The notes below the pieces were generated by a model that was not told where the DNA came from, searched no databases, and saw nothing but the letters and a program-made list of their open reading frames with translations. A program made the translations under genes and the position numbers. 64,000 nucleotides of DNA from the NCBI GenBank assembly GCA_029255685.2, contig CM055319.2:29979568-30043567 (forward strand), in the 5' to 3' direction. This document shows, piece after piece, positions 8,001 through 18,311 of the stretch. Source of the stretch: Silene conica. Lineage: Eukaryota > Streptophyta > Magnoliopsida > Caryophyllales > Caryophyllaceae. Numbering within the stretch: position 1 is the stretch's first letter; the number at the start of each line of letters is the position of its first letter.

Positions 8001-11000
8001 TCCTGAGCAGGACGCAACTTTAACTCCCGAATCGCTGGATCCTTCCCTCATTCAAGGCCTCACTGAGATATTACAGCTGAAAAAGCCAAAGGTTGCTGAT
8101 CCTATGGCTAATGTCACCGTTCCTTATCCCGAAAGACTGAAAAATTCAAAAGAGGATCGGAAATTCGGTAAGTTTCTGGAGATGGTGAAGAATCTTGAGG
8201 TAACCATCCCTTTTACTGATTTAATTACCCAGGTACCTTCTTATACTAAATTCATGAAAGATATTTTGAGTCATAAGAGGAATTTTCAGGAAGACGGTGT
8301 TGTTGCTTTTGTGGAAGAATGTTATGTTCTTTCACAAAATAATATAGCACCCAAGTTAAAGGACCCAGGTAGTTTTTCTATCCCTTGTACCATAGGTAAT
8401 CATATTATAGGGAAAGCACTTTGTGATCTAAGGGCTAGTGTCAGTGTTATACCTTATTCTGTATGTGAAAGACTTAATTTAGGTAGACTTAAAGTTACCA
8501 ATATTACCCTGCAGATGGCTGATAGATCAACCCAAAGACAATTAGGGGTCTTAGAGGATGTCCCAGTTAGAGTGGGAAAGTTCTTTATTCCTGTTGATTT
8601 CGTTGTTTTAGACATTGCTGAGGATAGTCAAATACCTATTATTTTAGGTAGACCATTTTTACACACAGCTGGGGCTGCAATAGATGTCAAACGCGGGATC
8701 ATTACTTTAGAGGTTGGAGATGACACTATCGAGTTTAGTCTTGCCCATAAGGCAACTACTCCTACTGATGATACTTGTTGCTCCATTGATATTATAGACA
8801 GGAATGTTATCCTTAATTGGAGGGAATCCTTGACCAAGGATCCCTTAGATGATCTAACAGTTTTGGATAAGTGTGCAGGTAATCCAGCTGAGGATGCTGA
8901 AGAGCTGGAGGTGATAGAAGTAGAGATGGAGGAGTTTGAGCTTACTGAGGAAGAGAATGAGAAGCTCATAAGCTTGGCCAATGCAAATCTGGTAAATATG
9001 TGTTATTCCATTACAACTGATTCTGTTCAGGCCGTTGAGGTAAAGGTACCAGAGCGTAAGCCACTTCCTCCTAATCTTAAGTATGTTTTCTTAGATGATA
9101 CTGAACAATACCCTGCGATTGTTAGCTCTAAACTTGACCCTAACCAACTTTCTGCTTTAATGATTGTTTTCAAAAAGAATAGGAAAGCTTTAGGTTATTC
9201 TTTGGATGATATTAAGGGCATAAGCCCTGATGTTTGCATGCACAGAATAGAGTTAGAGGAAGGGCATAAGCCTTATAGACAGGGACAGCGTAAGTTGAAT
9301 CCTAAGATGCAGGAGGTAGTTATGGCTGAGGTAATGAAACTTCTTGATGCAGGTATTATCTATTCAGTTGGCAACTCCAAGTCGGTTAGCCCAGTTCAGG
9401 TGGTTCCTAAGAAAGGAGGAACCACAGTGGTTAAAAATGATAAAAATGAGTTAATACCCACTAGAGTTGTAATTGGGTGGCGGATGTGCATTGACTATAG
9501 ACAATTAAATGCCGCCACCAAGAAAGACCATTTCCCCGTTCCTTTTGTTGACCAAATGACTGAAAGACTGGCTTCTAATAAATTCTTCTGTTTTCTAGAT
9601 GGTTATTCAGGTTTTTTCCAGATTCCAATCCATCTTGATGATCAGAGTAAGACTACTTTTACTTGCCCACAGGGTGTTTTTGCATACCGCAGGATGCCTT
9701 TTGGGTTATGTAATGCTCCTGCTACCTTTCAAAGGTGTATGATGGGTATCTTTTCTGACTTTATAGAAAACATCATGGAGGTATTTAAGGATGATTTCTC
9801 TGTTTATGGTAATGCTTTTGATCAATGCTTAGCTAATCTTGATAAAGTCTTGCAGCGATGTATTGATGTAAACCTTGTCTTTAACTGGGAAAAGTGTCAG
9901 TTTATGGTTACTGAAGGGGTAGTGTTAGGGCATCTAATTTCTGATAAAGGTATACATGTAGATAAAGCAAAAGTGCAGGTGATTGAGCAATTACCCCCTC
10001 CTGTTAATGTTAAGGGGGTGAGAAGTTTCTTAGGACACGCAGGCTTTTACAGGCGTTTCATTAAGGACTTTTCTAAGATTGCTAAACCACTTACACAATT
10101 GCTCCTTAAAGATGTTGTCTTTGACTTTACTGATGAGTGTCTTTCAGCTTTTAATAGGTTGAAGGAGGCTTTGATCTCAGCACCAATCATTCAGCCACCA
10201 GATTGGGATCTCCCCTTTGAGATCATGTGCGATGCTAGTGACTACGCTGTAGGTGCTGTACTAGGTCAAAGGAAGAACAGGGCTCTTAATGCTATATACT
10301 ATGCGAGCCGCACCCTAGATGAGACTCAAGTCAACTATTTCACTACTGAGAAGGAGATGCTAGCTGTGATCTTTGCCTTAGAAAAATTCAGGTCCTATCT
10401 AGTAGGTAATAAGGTAATTGTTTACACTGACCATGCAGCTTTGAAAGGTCTTTTCCAAAAGAAAGATTCAAAGCCAAGGCTTTTAAGGTGGATACTCCTT
10501 CTCCAAGAGTTTGACATTGAGATTATGGACAAGAAAGGCGCGGAAAACGTGGTAGCTGACCACCTATCTCGCCTTCAGCTGACTGATGGGGAAGATTCTT
10601 TACCTATTGATGATTCATTTCCTGATGAGAGTTTATTTATCATTAATAGTTCAGGTTCTTATTCCCCTCCTTGGTTTGCTGATTTTGCTAATTTTGCTGT
10701 CACAGGTAAAATCCCTCCTGAGTTGTCATGGCAACAAAAGAAGAGATTTATGTTTGATGCAAAACAGTACTTTTGGGATGACCCCTATGTTTTCAAGGAA
10801 TGCGGAGATGGACTCATCCGGAGATGCGTCCCCCAATGGGAGGTGAAGGACATTCTGGAAGCATGTCACTCTTCTGCATATGGTGGTCACCACGGTCCAT
10901 CTAGGACCGTGGCCAAGGTATTACAGTCTGGTTTTTATTAGCCTACTTTGCATGCTGACTGTAGGAATTTTATAGGTAGCTGTGACGCCTGTCAAAGAAC

Positions 11001-11967
11001 TGGGAATGTCTCAAAAAGACATGAGATGTCGCAGGTTGGTATTTTAGAGGTAGAGATTTTTGATGTCTGGGGCATTGATTATCAAGGACCTTTTCCCAGT
11101 AGTCAAGGAAACAGGTATATTCTTGTAGCTGTTGATTATGTGTCTAAGTGGGTAGAAGCTATTGCTACTCCCCATTGTGATGCAAAGGCTGTTATTAAGA
11201 TGTTTAAAAAAATCATATTTCCACGTTTTGGTGTCCCTAGGGTTGTCATAAGTGATGGAGGTATGCATTTTAAGAAGAAACGCTTAGGTGACTTGTTAAA
11301 TAAATTCGGTGTCCAACATCGTAGGGGTTTAGCTTATCACCCTCGGACTAGTGGTCAAGTTGAGATCTCTAATAGGGAACTCAAGGAGACCCTAGCCAAA
11401 GTTTTTTCTAGGTCTAGGAAAGATTGGAGTCTAAAACTTGATGATATTTTATGGGCCTACAGAATTGCGTTCAAAACCCCAATAGGAATGTCATCATTCC
11501 GGTTGATTTATGGTAAGACTTGTCATTTACCAGTAGAGTTAGAACGTAAGTCTTGGTGGGCTATATGTGATCTTAATTTAGACCCTAATCTTTCCCGTGA
11601 GAAACGTTTGTTGCAGCTCAATGAGTTAGAAGAATTCAGGTTGTTAGCCTATGACAATGCCAGGATTTATAAAGAGAAAACAAAGCGCTGGCATGACAAG
11701 AGAATCATTAGGCGTGATTTTCAGGTAGGTGATAGGGTGTTGCTTTTTAATGCTCGTATTCGTCTTTTTCCTGGTAAGCTGAAATCCAGGTGGAGCGGAC
11801 CTTACACCATCACAGCTGTCTCAAAATTTGGGTCAATAGAGTTAGAAACCTCATCCGGTGAGAGGTTCAAAGTTAATGGCCAGTATGTGAAGCACTTCCG
11901 CGAAGAGAACGAATTTATTGGTAAGGTTGAAGTTTCTTACTTTGACCCTTTTTCGGATGCTTCTTGA
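8001..11967 (+). pseudogene. pol: Athila B pol: protease, reverse transcriptase, RNase H, integrase (nonsense and active-site mutations)
   Basis: The open frame runs from about 8001 (first ATG 8104) to 10941, then continues in frame to 11967. Order: aspartic protease (LCDLRASVSVIPYSVC, then ILGRPFL), RT (MCIDYRQLNAATKKDHFP, FLDGYSGFFQIP, PFGLCNAPATF, EVFKDDFSVYG), RNase H (MCDASDYAVGAVLG, TEKEMLAV, VYTDHAAL, VVADHLSRL), integrase zinc domain (HSSAYGGHH, CDACQ), core ([21 protein letters not shown]) and the RWSGPYTI C-terminal module. There is no chromodomain. Defects: the protease has DLRAS where C has DLGAS; the RT box is FKDD instead of FMDD; TAG at 10939-10941 replaces the Trp of FYWP. It would replicate and integrate the element if intact. 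Confidence 0.9.
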
Positions 11968-12008
11968 TAGGTAAAAGGGTCGTGCGGGACCTCTTAAACC
12001 AGCGCTAA

Positions 12009-12024
12009 ACGGGAGGCAACCCGT
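12009..12024 (+). other. Conserved stem-loop 42 nt after the pol stop
   Basis: ACGGG-AGGCAA-CCCGT forms a 5-bp stem with a 6-nt loop. The same hairpin with the same flanks (AAACCAGCGCTAA upstream) is at 17311-17326 in element A. Function unknown; it is not a terminator in the bacterial sense. Confidence 0.6.
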
Positions 12025-12121
12025 GTTCTAGCTTAATTTTACGTTTTTTGTAATTTCCGTTTTAAGTCCTTGATGAGATTTTGAGATTCTGCAGGAAAAT
12101 AAGAGGAATCGTCAAGACAGA

Positions 12122-12235
12122 GGTCGACCGACCCGCTATGAAGGTCGACCGACCTTCTGACAGCATTAAATAAAATCTGACAGAGCAGGTATGCAGGACA
12201 GAGGTCGACCGACCCAAATTTGAGGTCGACCGACC
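12122..12235. repeat. Two double modules in the pol to env-position spacer of B
   Basis: Motif starts 12122/12143 and 12203/12224, each 21 bp apart, in the untranslated stretch between the pol stop and the putative splice donor at 12411. Confidence 0.9.
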
Positions 12236-12410
12236 TCGGGTAAGTTTTCCGGTTTTTTTAGTTGGAGTCTTCAGCCTTTTTGTGTTTGAAAACACAATTT
12301 TTGCTCACACTTTCTGAACCCCTCTCTCTCTTTCTTAAAAAAACCTAACCACCCACCTTCTTCATCCTTCACTCATTTTCCTTGCTTTCTTTCATCTTTC
12401 TCCATCCAAG

Positions 12411-12977
12411 GTATGTGTTTATTAGTTTTTTCTTTCTCTTTTTTTTGTTTCTTAGCATCCTTTTTCTGTTCTAAGTAGTTTTAGTTTGTTATTTTCCGTT
12501 TATTTTGACTCCTAATTTCGTTTTCAAGCATGTTTGTGTTTTCTATTTAAGTTTTCTTCTTCCTTTAGGTTTTATAGTCTCAGATCTGTAAAATATGTGT
12601 GGTTTTGTGTTGTTAGGGTTAGTATGATTCTTTCTTGCAATTTCTATGCCTAATTTCTACACGATTTCAAAACCGCGGCTCTTTTCTGTACGTATCGTCG
12701 GTCGACCGACTCAAAACGGAGGTCGGCCGACAAAACTGCAACTTTCCTGAATTTCGTTCTTTCGTTTGGTCGGTCGGTCGACTTAGGTTTGAGGTCGATC
12801 GACCGCAGTGTCATTACAGTTTTTCTGAATCTGCTGGTAGTTGGTCGACCGACCTCGGATTGAAGTCGGCCGACCCAATTACTTTTACAGAAGTTTCTGG
12901 TTCGTGTTTTGTTCCTAATTTTTGCTAAGAAATTGTTTTAATATTGCACAATACTTATATTTTATTGAACTTTTCAG
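12411..12977 (+). other. Putative intron before the env-position ORF of B
   Basis: A strong donor AAG/GTATGTGT at 12411 and a pyrimidine-rich acceptor ending TTTTCAG at 12977 bracket about 570 bp; the ORF's ATG is 7 nt into the following exon. Element A has the same arrangement (17731-18304). It suggests that the third ORF is made from a spliced subgenomic RNA, as proposed for plant env-class elements. The intron holds three double modules. Confidence 0.6.
12700..12875. repeat. Three double modules inside the putative leader intron of B
   Basis: Motif starts 12700/12721, 12772/12793 and 12843/12864, all 21 bp apart, with modules 71-72 bp from each other. Copies are mixed in orientation (GGTCGACCGAC and GGTCGGTCGAC) and more diverged (GGTCGGCCGAC, GGTCGATCGAC). 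Confidence 0.88.
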
Positions 12978-12984
12978 ATTCATA

Positions 12985-14004
12985 ATGTCTAGCCGTGGAC
13001 AAGGCGGAAAGCGCTCCCGCACTTCCGGAGCGAGCACCTCCCGAGGTCGTGCTCCTAGGTCAGGAGGGTTGACGGTGCTGGATACGGATAGTTTACCAAA
13101 CTATCCGCAAATCATCTTCAACACTCCGGCTCAAAAAGCCCGTTTCCTCCATCTTTCCACTTTTTGCTTAGTGGTGGTCACCCGGTTCCTTCATGTTCCG
13201 GCATTGCAAGCTTTGGGGTGTCATGATGATGTGGTGTCCTTGCTCAATGGGACGGGTTTCTCAGGACTTGTCACTATGGATGAGTTCACCTATACCCTTC
13301 TCACTCTTGAGTTCTTTTCTTCCTTTATTTTTGATTTTCAAGCTTATAATCCCGGCTATGATAACAAGTGCATTTCTTTTCGTTTGTTCAATGAAACATT
13401 TTCTTTAACTTTGAATAAATTTGCTCAATTTCTAGGCTTATCTTCTACGGGTCTTACGGGTGACCCCACCGGGTCGTATAATGATATGTGGTCCTGTCTT
13501 TCGGATTCCAGCGATAGGAAGAAGAAAAACAGTACCATTCACTTACCCGCCCCCCGTTATTATTTGCGTCTTTTGGCCAACACTGTTTTCGGCCGTAAAG
13601 AGTCTCAAAATGTTAAAAACATTGAGCTCTCCATTTTGTCTGGCTATCTTAATGTCAGACGTACGGGTCAGCAGTTTTATAACACCGCGTATTTGGTCGC
13701 CTCTCACTTTGTGTCGGTCGGCGAGGGAACTTCCTTGACTACTATTGTTTGTGGTGGGCTAGTCACTCGATTGGCCCGCTTTCTTGTTCCTCAGTTCCCT
13801 CGTTATGAGGATGCGATTGACACTCTCTCCCGGTACATGGACATGGCTTATGTCAAGTCCGTGCATTGGGTGGACAGGAAGGATTATTGGAAGGTAGACA
13901 CCTACCTCAGTGATCGCATCCCCATCACCACGGCTCCCCCCATGTTGCCCCTTGATAATTTTCACCACGGCTCCCCCCATGTTGCCTTGCCTTGCATTTA
14001 TTAA
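12985..14004 (+). pseudogene. Athila B env-position ORF (ATHILA ORF-1-like protein), 3'-truncated
   Basis: The ATG at 12985 follows the putative splice acceptor. The protein starts with a basic, Ser/Gly-rich tail (SSRGQGGKRSRTSG) and then a long domain with YPQIIFNTPAQKARFL, ALGCHDDVVSLLNGTGF and TLLTLEFFSSF, matching the plant family known as Arabidopsis retrotransposon ORF-1 (ATHILA). The function of that family is not established. I see no clear signal peptide or fusion peptide in this copy, so an envelope role cannot be supported here. Compared with element A, about 0.9 kb is deleted near 13950-13990, removing the C-terminal region and giving an early stop in foreign frame. Confidence 0.8.
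13926..13986 (+). repeat. 24-bp direct duplication at a deletion junction
   Basis: The 24-bp block at 13926-13949 is repeated exactly at 13963-13986, separated by 13 bp. In element A the first copy is present (around 19255) and is followed by about 0.9 kb that is missing from B; B then rejoins A sequence equivalent to about 20220. The second copy looks like templated filler. Confidence 0.8.
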
Positions 14005-15205
14005 GAAATTTTCAAGCTAGTCTTTTGCATTATCTACGAGTTTTTGTTGATTTCATGCTAAATTATTAGACTTGACTCTCTTCTTGGCAAGCTACTACAT
14101 ATTCTAAGGATTAGAGCTTAATAAATCGGTGACATTCATGACCGATTTCATGTAGGTTTGTGAGTAGTTTCTCCTCTTGAGGCATGTCATATCAACGTGC
14201 ATAAGCATGAATTTTGTCTACGTAATACCTATATGCATTCAGGTTTGTGGTTTGTTGACACATGTGGTAGAGGTCCCTTTTTCTCATTTTACCCATAATC
14301 CTCACATAGCCAAATTGAATCTTTTATCCCATTTGCTACATCCTAAAAATTGCCTACCCTAGCCGAGCTAGTAATGTAGTGATGGGACTGTTTTGGCCAT
14401 CCTTTGGTTTGTGCTGCATTGATAAATCTTGATTTTGTGAGAACGGTGGAAAGGAGAAAAAAAAGAGAAAAAAAAAAGAGAAGGAAGGAAATGAAAAAAA
14501 ATATAAGAAATCAAATCAGAAAAAAAAAAAACGAGTCTGCCTGTTTTCAAGGGTGGTCGGTCGACCTAAATTACGGGTCGGTCGACCACGACCATTGAGC
14601 AGGCTGCGTTTCTGGAAAAGAGAAGAAAGAAAGAAAGAAAAGGAGAAAATTGGAGAAATTGTGATTTTTAGTCTCAAATTCTGAGCATTGGCATGTTTGG
14701 AAAAGTAATGGAAGTGATCTTATAGTATAGATAGATGGTTGTTAGCTCGGTTTAACCCCTCTACCCATAACTTATTTTAAACCCTTCTTACCTTTAGCCT
14801 CACAATCCAAAAAAATTGCCTCGGCATGTGTCATGATTATCTAGTGTGGGAATGCATATGTACGGTTGTAGAGATTTTAATCATGTTAGATTGCAGGCAT
14901 GTTCTTACGGGTCGCAAATAGGTGAGAGTCTCTACTTTTATTTATCTTCTTATCTTTCACATATACATTTGACCCTTTGTTTTCATGAGTGTCTCGAGCG
15001 TACCGCGAGAGTCCAATTAGAATGAGCCTTGCAAGGTTGAAAGTTTGGCATATTTTTCCAACATGTTCAATTCGTTTTGCTCTTGACATTATGCTTGAGT
15101 ATATTTGAAGGTTGCATTAAAATTGGTTAGGCATGGTGTTGTGTTTGGTCCTAAGAGTATGAAATCCGTTCCATTAGAAGTTTTTCTTTCTTTTGAGTCT
15201 TAGTG
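14005..15205 (+). other. 3' non-coding region of Athila B
   Basis: No gene is supported. It holds an A-rich stretch (14455-14535), one double module (14555), short dyads such as TCTCG...CGAGA near 14993-15011, and sequence colinear with 20219-21450 of element A. Open frames here are short and unconserved. Confidence 0.6.
14555..14587. repeat. Single double module in the 3' non-coding region of B
   Basis: Motif starts 14555/14576, 21 bp apart, both in the reverse-complement form GGTCGGTCGACC. Confidence 0.88.
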
Positions 15206-15242
15206 CTTGCTTGAGGACAAGCAAGGTTTGGTTTGGGGAGTT
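15206..15242 (+). promoter_or_regulatory. Stem-loop and polypurine tract of Athila B
   Basis: A perfect 8-bp hairpin CTTGCTTG-AGGA-CAAGCAAG (15206-15225) is followed by GTTTGGTTTGGGGAG and the 3' LTR at 15243. The G-rich tract is the expected plus-strand primer. Element A keeps the identical hairpin at 21451-21470. Confidence 0.75.
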
Positions 15243-16486
15243 TGATACGTGCCTATTTTATGCATTTTATTTATTCTTTTGGCACGTATTTTCTTATATT
15301 TTCGTGACTTTTAGTTGCTATTTCTCCCGAAAAGGTTTACTTTGGCATTTCTATGTTTTAAATGTAGGAATACGCGGAAGTGGGCAAAACTGAACTTTAA
15401 TCGTCCACTGGAAGCTGTTTTGAGTAATAATGCGGAGCAAGGATCCGGATGCACATCCAAGTGTTGTTTACGGGCCAAATTCACGCTGAAACGTACAGGA
15501 AAGGGTCGACCGACCCTCCAAAGAGGTCGACCGTCCAAAGCCCAGAATTCGGAAAGCTCGATATCAACAGAAGAGGTCGACCGACCCGGAAAAGAGGTCG
15601 ACCGACCCAGCAACTGCGTCCGCGTCTTTTATTTCGTGTTTTACTTGTTTAATCTTGTAAGTAGAACTTAATTAAGGAGACCTAAGCACGAAAATTAGGT
15701 CAAGCAGCTCAGATTAGAGAAAACTCCATAGTTTAGAAAGAATATTTTCCAAGTTTCAATCTTTGTTCTTGAATTCCAATTAAGTTGTAAGTTTGATACA
15801 ATTAATCTTTCCCTTTTAATTAATCTTGTTGTTCATCTTATTATTGTTTCTCAACACATGTTTTCCCTTTTATTGCCATCTTTAATTATGTTGATTCCCT
15901 TGATGTTCTTAGTTCTTGTTATTGTTAGTTTCATAACTAAAAGTATGCATAGCTAATTCTTGTGATTAGGAATTAGGGGAACCATGGCAAAGACTTGATT
16001 TTGATAGTTTAATGATCGAATTACCAATCCCCCATTGTTGTTGGTGAACTAATCCTTAAAGATTGAAAGATTACTAGGATTAGTTTAACAACAACTTTGG
16101 GATTGCCTATGAACGAAAGTTTTAGTGCTTTCCTAGGAACCCTAAGACCGTAAGGATTGGGTAGAATTTTGACCTAAAGGTTTATTCTTTGTTCCTTGAG
16201 ATTGTGTTATTTGGTTATTTTACCTTTCATTGACTTGTTTTAACCATGGGGAACCGAAGTTCCTAATCTCCTTTTTACCTTATTTTAATTCTCTTGTTTA
16301 TTTTGCTCTTTTAGTTGTTAGTTCAAATCTTAAATCAACCCCCCTTTTTGGTTACTTGTAATAGACTTTAAATTCACAAACATAATTAACCTTGTCTCCA
16401 TGTGGTTCGACCCTTGACTTATCCTATCTAGTTTAAGCTGAGGTTTTATAAATCTTATCTTTGGCACCCCTCAACGACGGGTGTCA
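15243..16486 (+). repeat. 3' LTR of Athila B
   Basis: A 1244-bp copy of the 5' LTR, TGATACG...TGTCA, followed by the target duplication AAAGC (16487-16491) and the resumed integrase frame of element A. Differences from the 5' LTR include the TATA-like box and several substitutions near 15390-15420. Confidence 0.93.
15504..15607. repeat. Two double modules in the 3' LTR of B
   Basis: Motif starts 15504/15525 and 15575/15596, 21 bp apart, at the same place as in the 5' LTR. One copy reads GGTCGACCGTCC. Confidence 0.9.
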
Positions 16487-17269
16487 AAAGCTGTTATGAA
16501 AATGTTAAAGAAAATCATATTTCCTCGTTTTGGTGTCCCTAGGGTTGTCATTAGTGATGGAAGTATGCATTTTAAAGAGAAGCGGTTAGGTGACTTGCTA
16601 AATTAATTCGGTGTCCAACATCGTAGGGGTCTAGCATATCACCCTCAGACTAGTGGTCAAGTTGAGATCTCCAATAGAGAACTCAAGGAGACCCTAGCCA
16701 AAGTTGTTTCTAAGTCTAGGAAAGATTGGAGACTAAAGCTTGATGATGTTTTATGGGCCTATAGAACTGCGTTCAAAACCCCAATCTGTATGTCACAATT
16801 CCGGTTGATTTATGGTAAGACTTGTCATTTACCAGTTGAGTTAGAACGCAAGTCTTGGTGGGCTATTTGTGATCTTAATTTAGACCCTAACCTTTCCCGT
16901 GAGAAACGTTTATCGCAGCTCAACGAGTTAGAGGAATTTAGACTGTTAGCCTATGACAATGCCAGGATTTACAAAGAGAAAACCAAGCGCTGGCATGACA
17001 AGATAATCATTAGGCGTGATTTTCAGGTAGGTGATAAGGTGTTGCTTTTTAATGCTCGTATTCGTCTTTTTCCTGGTAAGCTGAAATCCAGGTGGAGCGG
17101 ACCTTACACTATCACAGCTGTCTCAAAATTTGGGTCAATTGAGTTAGAAACCTCATCCGGTGAGAGGTTTGAAGTTAATGGCCAATATGTGAAGCACTTC
17201 CGTGGAGAGAATGAATTTATTGGTAAGGTTGAAGTTTCCTACTTTGATCCTTTTCCGGATGCTTCATGA
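16487..17269 (+). pseudogene. Element A integrase, C-terminal part
   Basis: Right after the AAAGC duplication the integrase of A resumes ([14 protein letters not shown]). It covers the second catalytic Asp (SDGSMHF), the Glu region (EISNRELKE), and the C-terminal module [15 protein letters not shown] at 16604-16606 breaks the core (LGDLLN, stop, FGVQHRR). From there the frame is open to the TGA at 17267-17269. Together with the two earlier pieces it completes the integrase of A, now split by two insertions and one nonsense change. Confidence 0.9.
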
Positions 17270-17310
17270 TAGGTAAAAAGGTCGTGCGGGACCTCTTAAA
17301 CCAGCGCTAA

Positions 17311-17326
17311 ACGGGAGGCAACCCGT
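17311..17326 (+). other. Conserved stem-loop after pol of element A
   Basis: ACGGG-AGGCAA-CCCGT, about 40 nt after the pol stop, identical in sequence and position to 12009-12024 in element B. Confidence 0.6.
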
Positions 17327-17444
17327 GTTATAGCCTAATTTTACTTTTCTGTAATTTTGGTGCACTTTTTCTGTCGTGTTTTTAAGCTTTCTCATGGAAT
17401 TTTGAGCTTTTGCAGGAAAAATAGGCCGAACTGTCAGTTACGTA

Positions 17445-17558
17445 GGTCGACCGACCTACTAGTAAGGTCGACCGACCTTCTGACAGCAATAAATAACTTC
17501 TGACAGAGCAGGTACGCAGGAGAGAGGTCGACCGACCTATACATCAGGTCGACCGACC
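17445..17558. repeat. Two double modules in the pol to env-position spacer of A
   Basis: Motif starts 17445/17466 and 17526/17547, each 21 bp apart, colinear with 12122-12235 of B. The middle 10 nt differ between A and B while the motifs are kept. Confidence 0.9.
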
Positions 17559-17730
17559 TCGAGGCAGTGGTCCGGGTTTTCAAGTAAGGGGTCTTAAGTC
17601 TATTTTTTGTTTGAAAACAAATTATTTCTTCACACCTTTTGAACACCCCCCTCTCTCTTAAAAACTCTAACTGCCTCCCTCCTTCATCCTTCACTCATTT
17701 TTCTTGCTTTCTCTCATTTTCCCATCAAAG

Positions 17731-18304
17731 GTATGTGTTCTTTAGCTTTTTCTTCTTCTTTTTCGTTCTATAATAACTTATTTCCGTTTTTAGGTAGTTT
17801 TTGTTTGTATTTTTCAGTTTGTTTTTGTTCCTAGAGTTTGTTTTTTCTTGTGTTTGTGTTTTTCTTTTGATTTTCCTTCTTCTTTTAGCTTCTATAGTTC
17901 AGATCTGTAATCTTGTGTGGTTTTGTGCTGTTAGAGTTAGTTTGAATTTCCTCTACAATTTCTATGCTCAAATTCAGTCAAAATTCAAACCGCGGATTCA
18001 TACTGTGATATTCGTCGGTCGACCGACTTGAAATAGAGGTCGGCCGACCAAACTGCATTTTTTAGAAATTCGATTTTTCGTTTGGTCGGTCGGTCGACTT
18101 GGGTAGTAGGTCGGTCGACCTGGGTACTGTTACAGAAAGTTTTATTTTACTGGCAGACGGTCGGTCGACCTCGTGGTGAGGTCGGTCGACCTCACTACTG
18201 TTACAGGAGGTTCTGTTTCGCAATTTTGTTCTTCTATTTTGATAAATAAGTGTTCTAATTTTGTAAGGGCTTAAGTATTAAGAATATTTACTGTACTTTT
18301 GCAG
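17731..18304 (+). other. Putative intron before the env-position ORF of A
   Basis: Donor AAG/GTATGTGT at 17731 and acceptor TTTTGCAG ending at 18304. Position, length and splice-site words match the intron in B (12411-12977), although the interior has diverged. It contains three double modules. Confidence 0.6.
18017..18191. repeat. Three double modules in the putative leader intron of A
   Basis: Motif starts 18017/18038, 18088/18109 and 18159/18180, all 21 bp apart, with modules 71 bp from each other. Most copies are in the GGTCGGTCGACC orientation. Confidence 0.9.
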
Positions 18305-18311
18305 ATTCACT

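Larger units (their letters stand above)
5387..16486 (+). mobile_element. Complete Athila-type Ty3/gypsy retrotransposon B
   Basis: The 11.1-kb element is bounded by two nearly identical LTRs (5387-6629 and 15243-16486) beginning TGATACGTGCC and ending TGTCA. It is flanked by the direct duplication AAAGC at 5382-5386 and 16487-16491. Inside are a tRNA-Asp type primer site, gag, pol (protease, RT, RNase H, integrase), a spliced-leader-like intron, an env-position ORF, a long 3' non-coding region and a polypurine tract. It sits in the integrase gene of element A in the same orientation. The two LTRs differ at a small number of positions by eye, so insertion is fairly recent. Several stops, frameshifts and active-site changes make it non-autonomous. 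Confidence 0.95.

Noticed and set aside
13926..13986. 24-bp repeat as a coding tandem repeat or recombination site
   Set aside because: Comparison with element A shows that it marks a deletion junction with templated filler, not a functional repeat.
12985..14004. Calling the third Athila ORF a confirmed envelope glycoprotein
   Set aside because: Position alone suggests env, but no signal peptide, fusion peptide or membrane anchor is visible in either copy; I describe it only as an env-position, ATHILA ORF-1-like protein.
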